This document shows, one piece after another, positions 50,872 to 60,000 of a stretch of 64,000 nucleotides of DNA (position 1 is its first letter; the number at the start of each line of letters is the position of its first letter). Where the stretch lies: NCBI GenBank assembly GCA_001898145.1, contig MKSR01000037.1, forward strand, positions 17,694-81,693, given 5' to 3'. Below the pieces are notes generated by a model, which searched no databases, was not told the origin of the DNA, and was given only the letters and a program-made list of their open reading frames with translations. The position numbers and the translations under genes are program-made. This stretch comes from Dyadobacter sp. 50-39. GTDB lineage: Bacteria; Bacteroidota; Bacteroidia; Cytophagales; Spirosomataceae.

Positions 50872-53800
50872 ATGAAGCGAAATTTAGTCCCACAACCGTT
50901 ACTGCTGAATTTTATGAAGGTGACCTTGATTCAATTCTGCCTGTTAATCGTCTTCACCGGGCTCGTCTTGGCGCACGATTCCCGGGGACAGGAAATTCTC
51001 GAACAAAGGATCACATTAAAAATAGAGGAAGGCGAAATCAGCACTATTCTCGCCAAAATTGAGGGTATTGCCAAAGTGAAATTCATGTACAGCCCGGAGG
51101 TAATCCAGGCAGGCCGGAAAGTGAAGTTGGTTGCGACCAATGAGCGTCTCGAACGGGTTTTGCAAGATTTCCTTTCGCCGCTCCGCCTTACCTACGAGGT
51201 CAATAAACGGACGATCATCTTGAATCTGGCACCGTCGCGCTCGCCTTTGAGTTTGCAGCCGTTGCCGCACTCGGAGCGATTCGACAAGGCTAGCGTGACT
51301 GTTTCGGGTACTGTAACAGACGAAAAAGGCGACGCGCTGCCCGGTGTCAATGTGATCCTGAAAGGAACTCCGTTCGGCACGAATACCGATACCAAGGGCA
51401 AGTATGCGTTAACTATCCCCGATAGTGCCGGTGTGTTGGTTTTTAGTTTCCTGGGTTATAAAACGGTCGAGAAAGAAGTCGGTAACCGGACTATTCTGGA
51501 TGTATCGATGGGCCTGAGCGACAATTCGCTGGACGAAATAGTTGTCGTTGGTTTCGGTTTGAAAAACAAAAAAGAAACCATATCCGGGGCCATTTCCACG
51601 GTTCACGCCGATGAACTGTCCCATGCTAGCACGGTTACAGCTGCCGGGGCGCTGGTGGGCAAAATGCCGGGAATCGCTTTCCGGCAGAGCACAGGCAGGC
51701 CCGGCAGCGCGCCCGACATTGAAATTCGTAACTACGGATCGCCGCTGGTGATTATCGACGGTATCCAGAAGGACTATGGCAGCTTTGCACAGTTGGATTT
51801 TAATGACATTGAAAACATTTCGGTGCTGAAAGACGCGTCTGCATCCATCTACGGCATGCAGGCTGCAAATGGCGTGCTGGTTGTGACAACCAAAAAAGGC
51901 AAGCGCAATCAAAAGCCGCTGATTACGCTCAACGGCTATTATGGATTGCAGATACCCGCGGGCTACAATAAGCCAGCCGACGCTGTCACTTACCTGAAAG
52001 CCATCATACAGGATGAAACCTACAATAATGTCCCGGCTTCCGCACGGTCTGTCACGCCGGAGGAGTATAACAAATGGGTTCAGGGTGCCGAGCCGGGCTA
52101 TCAATCCTTTGATTGGTTTGATTACATCTGGCAGACCAAACCACAGACCTATGGCAGTCTGAATGTCTCCGGTGGCAGCGAGAATACCGATTATTATATC
52201 AGCTTTAACCGGGTCGAGCAGAAAAGCATGCTTCGGAATTTCCATGGTTTTGACCGGACCAATTTTCAAAGCAATGTGAACATCAATCTCAGCAAGAAAC
52301 TGAAAGTCGGCTTGAACGTCACCGGGCGTCTGGAACGTAACAGGCAACCCGGGCTTCCAGGCGATGATTATGATTTTGCATTGCAGTCTGCATTCCGGAA
52401 CTTACCGACCAAACGCCCATTCGTAAACGATGACTCGCGCTATCCGGGAATCTCGGCCATTGATCCGCAGTTTAGCTATGGCTGGATCAACGAGGAAATG
52501 TCGGGGGTTTACAAGTCTGAGGTCAGGATCATGCAGCTGAACGGCACGGGGGAATACAACATCACCAATAATTTGAAGGCCAGGGTCCTGCTGAGTTATT
52601 GGTTCAAAAACTACCGGACGGACTTGCGTGAGAAGTCGCCGATTTTATATAAGTACAATGAAGCCGCTTCCGCTTATGACATTGCCTATCAAGGAAATGC
52701 GCGGTACACCGAGCGCTACGTACAGAATTCCGAGGAGATGACCAGTAACATGCAGCTGGATTACGAGAAGACTTTCCAAAAGCACCATGTGCATTTGGTG
52801 ACGGGTATGGAAACCAAATCGGCCAATTATCCCGGGGTGTATTTCCTGGGAAGCCCAGAAGCCAATGGTATACCGTTTCTGACCACCAAGACAGTCACAT
52901 ATATGCGGGACGAGATCCCCTTTAACCAAAACCGGTTAGGTGTACTGGGCCGCTTTAACTACGACTACGACAGCAAATACATTCTCGAACTGTCAGGCCG
53001 GTACGACGGCTCGTACTTTTACAAAAAGGGGAAACGCTTCGGCTTTTTCCCATCCGCATCTGTCGCCTACCGAATCTCTCAGGAAAACTTCTGGAAAGAC
53101 AATGTATTTTTGGACAAGCATATCAATGAAGTAAAAATCCGCGGCTCTTACGGCGTTTTGGGAAAAGAACTGGGAAATCCGCTTACCTACCTGACCGGAT
53201 ATAACTTTAATCAAGGGTCGGCTATCTTAGATGGCAGGGAGGTCGTTTCCAGCCGCATTACTGGCCTGGCGACCGACAATATTACCTGGGGGCGGGTTTA
53301 CGTGCTCGATCTGGGGGTCGATGTGGGGTTGCTCGGTAACCGCCTCACCGGAGGCTTCGACTGGTTTGACCGCCACCAGACCGGTGAGCTGGCCAGCCGC
53401 TACGATGTGCTGCTACCCAATGAAATCGGATTTAGCCTGCCCAGCGAAAACCTGAACAGCGACCATACCAGGGGGATAGAAATGAATTTGAACTGGAAAG
53501 ACAACATCCGGAACTTCACTTATTTCCTGGGCGGCAACTTTACTTTTTCCCGGTGGATCACCGGGACCCGCTACCGTCCCAGATGGGCGAACTCGTATGA
53601 TCGCTACCGGGACCTTTGGAATACGGAAGGCCGTTTCAGGGATGGCAGTTTTCAACTCGTGGCCGATGGACAATTCCAGAGCTGGGAGCAGATTGCCAAT
53701 CACCCTATCGATCAGGACCACTATGGTAACACGACCCTACGCCCCGGCGATTATATCTTCAAGGATACCAATAAGGACGGTTACATCACAGATCTGGATA

Positions 53801-54339
53801 TGCAAAACGTTACCTACCGCGTCAATAACGGCACGCCATGGCTGAACTTTGCTTTTCAGGCCGGAGCCAGTTGGAAGGGGATCGATCTGAGAGCTGAATT
53901 TGCTGGCGGTTCCAAGTTCACCTACGAGCAGCAATGGGTTATGCGCTATTTTGATGGCAATACGAATGTTTCGCAGTATCTGGCAGATAATTCAACCTGG
54001 TACAAAGACATTTGGGACAAAAACAGCGGGTACGACATCGGCCGTTACCCGCTGCTGACCAAGGGCGTCAACAACTGGATGAACACGCATTGGCCTAATA
54101 GCAACTGGCAAACCAATGTGACCTACCTGAAATTGCGGAATCTGGAATTGGGATACAACCTTCCAGACCATGTCATCCGGAAAGCGAAACTCGCAGGTTT
54201 GCGCGTATATATTTCGGCCCAAAACATCCTGACCTTCACGAATATGCCCGGCGGACTGGATCCCGAAATGACACATGACGCCGGGATCGCCTATCCGAAC
54301 CCCAGGCTTGTCAATGCCGGTCTGACTGTCAAATTTTGA
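50872..54339 (+). CDS. SusC-type TonB-dependent outer membrane receptor with STN domain
   Basis: From ATG 50872 (MKRNLVPQPLLLNFMKVTLI) the protein has 1155 residues: signal, STN (secretin/TonB short N-terminal) domain (about 45-115: ISTILAKIEGIAKVKFMYSP), CarboxypepD_reg-like domain (about 140-215), plug (about 225-335: VVIIDGIQ-type LVIIDGIQKDYGSFAQLDFN, IENISVLKDASASIYGMQAA) and a barrel to the C-terminus (VNAGLTVKF). The STN domain shows that it signals to FecR. The SusD gene follows after 21 bp. The substrate of the locus is unknown. Confidence 0.94.
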   Translation: MKRNLVPQPLLLNFMKVTLIQFCLLIVFTGLVLAHDSRGQEILEQRITLKIEEGEISTILAKIEGIAKVKFMYSPEVIQAGRKVKLVATNERLERVLQDFLSPLRLTYEVNKRTIILNLAPSRSPLSLQPLPHSERFDKASVTVSGTVTDEKGDALPGVNVILKGTPFGTNTDTKGKYALTIPDSAGVLVFSFLGYKTVEKEVGNRTILDVSMGLSDNSLDEIVVVGFGLKNKKETISGAISTVHADELSHASTVTAAGALVGKMPGIAFRQSTGRPGSAPDIEIRNYGSPLVIIDGIQKDYGSFAQLDFNDIENISVLKDASASIYGMQAANGVLVVTTKKGKRNQKPLITLNGYYGLQIPAGYNKPADAVTYLKAIIQDETYNNVPASARSVTPEEYNKWVQGAEPGYQSFDWFDYIWQTKPQTYGSLNVSGGSENTDYYISFNRVEQKSMLRNFHGFDRTNFQSNVNINLSKKLKVGLNVTGRLERNRQPGLPGDDYDFALQSAFRNLPTKRPFVNDDSRYPGISAIDPQFSYGWINEEMSGVYKSEVRIMQLNGTGEYNITNNLKARVLLSYWFKNYRTDLREKSPILYKYNEAASAYDIAYQGNARYTERYVQNSEEMTSNMQLDYEKTFQKHHVHLVTGMETKSANYPGVYFLGSPEANGIPFLTTKTVTYMRDEIPFNQNRLGVLGRFNYDYDSKYILELSGRYDGSYFYKKGKRFGFFPSASVAYRISQENFWKDNVFLDKHINEVKIRGSYGVLGKELGNPLTYLTGYNFNQGSAILDGREVVSSRITGLATDNITWGRVYVLDLGVDVGLLGNRLTGGFDWFDRHQTGELASRYDVLLPNEIGFSLPSENLNSDHTRGIEMNLNWKDNIRNFTYFLGGNFTFSRWITGTRYRPRWANSYDRYRDLWNTEGRFRDGSFQLVADGQFQSWEQIANHPIDQDHYGNTTLRPGDYIFKDTNKDGYITDLDMQNVTYRVNNGTPWLNFAFQAGASWKGIDLRAEFAGGSKFTYEQQWVMRYFDGNTNVSQYLADNSTWYKDIWDKNSGYDIGRYPLLTKGVNNWMNTHWPNSNWQTNVTYLKLRNLELGYNLPDHVIRKAKLAGLRVYISAQNILTFTNMPGGLDPEMTHDAGIAYPNPRLVNAGLTVKF

Positions 54340-54360
54340 TCCCTTTTTATTTTACAAATC

Positions 54361-56208
54361 ATGAGAATCTTAATTGGTTTCCTTACCATAGCCTTGCTGG
54401 CTGGTATCGCGGGATGTTCGACAGACCTTGATACTGAACCTACCAACATACTACCCGAGAGCGCCGTCTTCACCGACAAAGCGCTGGCAGAGTCCGTATT
54501 GGCGAATTTCTACGCTTCGGTGAATTATGGACAGAATAATGGCGACTACGGCAGTTATCACCTGCTGGACGAAGCAAACCTGTCCTATGGCCCCGCCACT
54601 ACCACGGACGCTGAAAAAGTGATTCCGCGAGACCTGTTTGACGCTTACGATTATGAACTTGTCCGGAGAATGAACCAGTTTCTGGTCGGAATCCGGTCCA
54701 GCGCGGCCCGCGCCGCATTGCTGGAAAGCGACAGAAGCAATATGGAGGCGCAATGCATTTTTTTAAGGGCCTGGTACCATTTCTGCATGGCCCGTTCTTA
54801 TGGCGGAATGCCTATTTTAGGCGATACTGTCTTTACCTATGAATCGGGAATCGATCCGGATAGATTCCAGGTTGCCCGCTCGACCGAAGCCGGAATTTAC
54901 GATTACGTGATCGCGCAATGTGACCTTGCCGCAGTTAACCTCACGTCGGCCAAAACGACCAATGGCGGTGTGGCCAACAAATGGGCTGCGCTCATGCTCA
55001 AAGCCCGGGCAGCGGTTTATGCGGCCTCTATTGCCAACTACGGCAATAAACTCACCCCGACCCTACGCACCCAAAACTGGGAAGCGGGCATTCCCGCCGA
55101 CCAGGCTGCCAAATATTACCAGATCGCCCTCGAAACGGCCGAACAGGTGATTGCCCAAAGTCCATATGCTTTGCAGATCAATGAAGCAAACCTGGGTGAT
55201 TCATTCTATAAAGCCACCAGCGTTAAGGCGGGTAATACGGAAGTGATATGGGCTATGGACAGGCTCAGGCCCAATGCGGTGACCCAGTTTACTAACTTTA
55301 CCATGCCTTATTCACATCGCGATTTTACTGACGGAAATGCTTTGGGTGTCGTATTGAATCTAGTGGAGGCATTTGAAAACAAGGATGGAAGCAGTCCTCT
55401 CATCAAGACTACCAATGCCGATGGCAGCTATGTATTCTACAATTCCGTTGAAGACCCGTTCACAAAAAAAGATGCACGTTTATGGGGCACCGTTATATAT
55501 CCAAATGCACCATATCGTCAGTCACCGGTGATTTTACAGGCCGGGCAGCTTAACAAATCCGGTAATGCCTACGTTTTGAGGACGTCTTCTGTAGGTGGGC
55601 GCGACGCGCAAGGAAACCTAATCACTTCCATCAATGGCCCGGTAGCGAATTCGGACAACTTTGTTAACAAGACCGGCTTTCTTGTTCGTAAATTCGTCGA
55701 CGAAACACCTAATGCCGGTTTAAATCCCTTATTTAGTGAAATGTGGTGGCCCAGATTCCGGATCGCCGAAGCGTATCTGATCGCGGCGGAAGCGGCTTTT
55801 GAATTGGGCGATAAAACCAAAGCGGTCACCCACCTCAATGCGACCCGCAAACGGGGCGGCATCCAGTCCCTGACGGCCGAAAAGGTCACTTTCGAACACA
55901 TTGTGAATGAGTACCGGGTCGAATTTGCATTCGAGGACCACCGGCTTTGGGACCTAAAACGCTGGCGGTTGGCGCATAAGCTCTGGAATGGGATACCCAA
56001 TGATCCGACTGCCCAGATGTACAGTTTATTTCCGTATAAAGTAGTAGCGCAGGGTGATCCAAATGACGGTAAATGGATTTTTACCAAACAGGTTTCCTTC
56101 AAAATGACGTCCAACCCCAGGAATTTTCCATTGATGAGCTACTACGCGGCCATTCAGCCCGACTGGCGGGCCAAAAACCCTAAATTGGTCAACAATCCAC
56201 TACAATAA
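54361..56208 (+). CDS. SusD/RagB-family nutrient-binding lipoprotein
   Basis: A 615-residue lipoprotein: MRILIGFLTIALLAGIAGCST with lipobox AGCS, then a SusD-like tetratricopeptide-like N-terminal part (LAESVLANFYASVNYGQNNG; LRAWYHFCMARSYGGMPILG) and the RagB C-terminal domain (IAEAYLIAAEAAFELGDKTK; YRVEFAFEDHRLWDLKRWRL). It caps the SusC barrel and binds the nutrient on the surface. It is 21 bp after SusC and 10 bp before the DUF3823 gene, so a tight operon. Confidence 0.94.
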   Translation: MRILIGFLTIALLAGIAGCSTDLDTEPTNILPESAVFTDKALAESVLANFYASVNYGQNNGDYGSYHLLDEANLSYGPATTTDAEKVIPRDLFDAYDYELVRRMNQFLVGIRSSAARAALLESDRSNMEAQCIFLRAWYHFCMARSYGGMPILGDTVFTYESGIDPDRFQVARSTEAGIYDYVIAQCDLAAVNLTSAKTTNGGVANKWAALMLKARAAVYAASIANYGNKLTPTLRTQNWEAGIPADQAAKYYQIALETAEQVIAQSPYALQINEANLGDSFYKATSVKAGNTEVIWAMDRLRPNAVTQFTNFTMPYSHRDFTDGNALGVVLNLVEAFENKDGSSPLIKTTNADGSYVFYNSVEDPFTKKDARLWGTVIYPNAPYRQSPVILQAGQLNKSGNAYVLRTSSVGGRDAQGNLITSINGPVANSDNFVNKTGFLVRKFVDETPNAGLNPLFSEMWWPRFRIAEAYLIAAEAAFELGDKTKAVTHLNATRKRGGIQSLTAEKVTFEHIVNEYRVEFAFEDHRLWDLKRWRLAHKLWNGIPNDPTAQMYSLFPYKVVAQGDPNDGKWIFTKQVSFKMTSNPRNFPLMSYYAAIQPDWRAKNPKLVNNPLQ

Positions 56209-56218
56209 GCAAAAATCT

Positions 56219-56941
56219 ATGGCTATTCGATCATTCTTCAAAGCGATATTCATGCTTTTTCTGATCACTGTTCTGCTGCCCGGGTGCAGCACGGAGATCG
56301 ATAACTGGGATTACCCTCGTTCGGTCGTTTCCGGACGGTTTGTTTACAAAGGTCAACCGATGCAACTCATGTCGACGGCTTCCGACGCTACCGGCTCCAA
56401 TATGCTTCAATTGCACCAGACCGACGGCGACTGGATACAGGGGTTTGTGAAAGTGTTTGCCAAAGAAGACGGGACTTTTACGGTAAATGCCTTTGACGGA
56501 GACTATTACCTAACACTGACCCCCGGAAGAGGTCCCTGGCAACCCAACATGGATACGGTTCGTTTCTCTTTGAATGGGGAAAAGCGCGACTTGTCTTTCG
56601 AAGTGACGCCTTATTTCTGGATTTCGGATTTCAAAGATTCCTACGCCGATTCAACCCTGACTGCGACGTTCAAGCTCGAACAGATTGTGCCCACTGCGAA
56701 TTTGGAACGGGTTGTGGTGGAGCTTGGAACGACCGTGATCGTAGATAATCTGTCCAAAGCTTACGAGAAGTCATTCACCACCATCACCGCCGGCAGCCAC
56801 ACGGTGACGTTGAATTTGAAGGAGTTGTCCGGCGTCGAAAAAGCGAACCTGCGAAGGACAGGACATTTGTTCGCCAGAATCGGTGTGAAGACAGCCGGCG
56901 TTTCAGACATGATCTATTCGGAGACGGTCAAATTGCAATAG
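56219..56941 (+). CDS. DUF3823 domain lipoprotein (surface glycan-binding candidate)
   Basis: A 240-residue lipoprotein: MAIRSFFKAIFMLFLITVLLPGCS with lipobox LPGC. DUF3823 (MSTASDATGSNMLQLHQTDG; NAFDGDYYLTLTPGRGPWQP) has two beta-sandwich modules and is known as a companion of SusC/SusD, probably a surface glycan-binding protein. A hairpin follows its stop by 30 bp, before the large secreted protein gene. No lesion is visible. Confidence 0.9.
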   Translation: MAIRSFFKAIFMLFLITVLLPGCSTEIDNWDYPRSVVSGRFVYKGQPMQLMSTASDATGSNMLQLHQTDGDWIQGFVKVFAKEDGTFTVNAFDGDYYLTLTPGRGPWQPNMDTVRFSLNGEKRDLSFEVTPYFWISDFKDSYADSTLTATFKLEQIVPTANLERVVVELGTTVIVDNLSKAYEKSFTTITAGSHTVTLNLKELSGVEKANLRRTGHLFARIGVKTAGVSDMIYSETVKLQ

Positions 56942-56970
56942 CTGGTTAACCATCCATTTTTGGGTATCCT

Positions 56971-57008
56971 AATCCGCCAGGACTGCACTGCGCAGTCCTG
57001 ACAGGATT
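56971..57008. other. Long stem-loop between DUF3823 and the 1556-residue gene
   Basis: CAGGACTGC (56978-56986) and GCAGTCCTG (56992-57000) form a perfect 9-bp stem with a 5-base loop. Outside, AATCC (56971-56975) and GGATT (57004-57008) extend it with a small bulge. No T run follows, so it is unlikely to be a strong terminator. It may be an attenuator or an RNA-stability element that sets different expression for the last gene. Confidence 0.55.
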
Positions 57009-57037
57009 GGTATGCATTCACTTTCAAATTAATCCTT

Positions 57038-60000
57038 ATGAAACACATCAGACTATTACTTTTGCTGGTGCTATTCCGGCTTATAGGCATCGGGAATTTT
57101 CAGGCCGCCGCGCAGCGGCTACCGGCTGCGAACTTGAATGTAAGGACGGTGGCAAACCATGCTTCGAATGCCGATTCGGTCGACATGACAGGCCAGATCG
57201 TTAATCCAAGTTTTGAATCTTCGTTTGAGGGCTGGATCAACAATGGAATGGCCACACAAGGTAATGATGGGCTGGATCCCTACCGGCAGGGAGATGCCTA
57301 CATCGAGAAATGGGTAAGCTCGCCACCCTTGCCGGATGTGGGCGTGTCACAAACCATTGCTAACCTGCCCAACGGCACATATACCTTGACGGCTGGCGCA
57401 CAAAATATCTCTCAGGACCCGTTCGGCCCGCAGCCCGGTGCATTCATCTTTGGGAATAACGCACAGACCGAAGTGCAGGCGAAAGGCGAATACTCGGTAG
57501 ATTTCCTGGTGGTAGATGGGACGGCAACCATTGGCTTTAAAACTAAAAACTCCTTGGGGAACTGGACTGGCTGCGATCATTTCCGTTTGCAGTACAAAGG
57601 GTTCGATACCCCGGCGATGCAGGAACGGTTGCAGGTTCTGATAGACTCAGCCGAAGTTCTTCTGACTGGAAAAATGAAGAGTGCCAATCGGGCCGCGCTT
57701 GAAGCGTCCCTCGCCACAGCCCAGGAGCCTTTGCCGCAACAGGGTTCTGACGAAGAGCTGGCCCAGCGAATTATACAACTGCAAACGGCCGGAGAAGCGG
57801 CAAAAATATCCGTGGAAGCATACGCGAAACTGCAAGCGGCCGTCGATGCCGCAAAGCAAGCCTACGGGAGTGTGAGCGGCGAAGGAGCGGCCACGTTGCT
57901 TGCGGTACTCGACGCCAATGAGACACTGGCGAATAATTTCGAGGCAGAACTTTCCGAGATTCTGGCGGCACCGGGCCAGATCGATGCGGCTATTCTCGCT
58001 TACAAGCGGGCCAATGCCTCTGACGACGTCCCACTCGAAATGACCGAGTACATCGCCAATCCCAGTTTCGAGTCTTCGTTTTCGGGCTGGAATAATAACG
58101 GCATGCAGGTGCAGGGCAATGATGGGCTAGCAACATACAAGCAGGGCACCCTCTACGTAGAAAAATGGGTGGGAGCCCCTCCATTGCCGAATGTAAGCGT
58201 TTCGCAGGTTGTTACCGGGCTGCCCAACGGCAAGTATACGTTGACGGCAGCAGGGCAGAATATTACGCAAAACCCTGCCGGCGGCCAAACCGGCGCTTTC
58301 ATTTTCGGCAATGACGGGCAAAAAGGGGTCGGCGTATTGGGCGAATATGCCGTGGACTTTCTGGTGATCGAAGGCAAGGCGACAATCGGCTTCAAAACGG
58401 AGAACTCCCAGGGGAACTGGGCTGGCTTGGACAATTTCAGGCTGCAATTCAAGGGGTATTCCAGAACGGTGATGCAGGATAAATTGCAATCTTTGGTGGA
58501 TTCCGCTCAAATATTGCTCGCGGCAAAAATGAAGAATTCCGACCGTACTGCGTTGCAAAGCGCGGTCGCCGCAGCGCAGCAGCCGTTGCCGCAGGACAAT
58601 CCGGACCAGGTACTGACACAAAGCATTGTGCAATTACAGACAGCCATTGATTCGGCTGTCATATCCATCGACGCATACGGCGAACTTCAAGCGGCGCTCG
58701 ATAGTGCAAACGTGGTTTACGGTGACGGAAGCGGTAATCAGGCGGCGGCGCTTCGGGATGTCATTGACAGCAACCAGGCTCTTGCCGACAATCTCGATGC
58801 GGAGCTTTCTCATGTGCAATCGGCACCAGCAGCCGTTTATGCGGCCATTCTCGCATTCCGTGTGGCCAATTCGGCAGGAACACCTCCTGTCGTGATCACG
58901 GATTCCCGCTTTGCGCGGGGCGCTACGATGGCCTTTGGACGTAGCACGATATCCGGTGTCAGCCTGGATGACCTGCGCGAACACGGCTTTTGCTACGGTA
59001 CTAACCCGAACCCAACCATATTCGATCAAAAGACGACCAAGACCTTTTGGAATAATGGTCTGATCTACCGGATCGAGAATTTGCAGCCTGCAACCGTGTA
59101 TTACATCCGCGCATATGCCATTGGCCCGGATTATGCGGTAGGCTACGGCGATGCGATCAAAGTTATAACAATCCCCCAGGGCAATGTCACCTACCAATTG
59201 GAGGGAAGTGTCACCAATAGTGGCGAGAATTACCCGCGCATTGCCAGCGCTGTGGAATCGGGTGTTTTCTACTACAACCAGCTAACCAGCATCTCCGGGC
59301 ATCATTTATCGGTGAATTATCACCCTGGAACCCCAACGGCCGAAGCGAGCTATGGCGGCTACATGCAGTTCGGCGCTAACCCAAGTTACCAAAGGACAGG
59401 CACGACGCTGCACGAAATGAACCACACCGTGGGCGTAGGGCAGCATTGGATCTGGTACGGACCATCTTCGCCGCTAAGGGAAGGAGGATCGGGAGGCAGA
59501 TGGTTAGGAGAAAGAGCCAACAAAGTACTTCAATTCCTGGATAACAATCCTGGTGCATTCATGACCGGGGACGGGGTACATATGTGGCCTTACGGCATCA
59601 ACGGTGCACACGAGGACAATGGTAGCGAGTTCCTTTATACGGCCAACGCATTGATCACACAGGGACTCGGGGAGGACGGGCTGCCGTCTACCGGCGGGTT
59701 TGCCAGTCCGGCCTACACCTTTGATTATGCAGACAATGCCAAATATTACATCAAAGTGGAAGACGACAAGATGGGGCTTTTTACCTCCTTTCTGGTAGAA
59801 AATGAGGCAGGGCAACTTGTGAATAAACCTTTGACCGGGCCGAATGCCCTGAATGACGACCACGCCGCCTGGTATTTCCAGTTCAATCCGGCGACAGGCT
59901 ACTACCAGATCAAAAACGCGGCAACCGGCAAGTTCTTTACCTATCAGGGGATAATGGAAAATGGCATCGGCCTCAGTGCCTCTAATCCCGCTTCGCCAGC

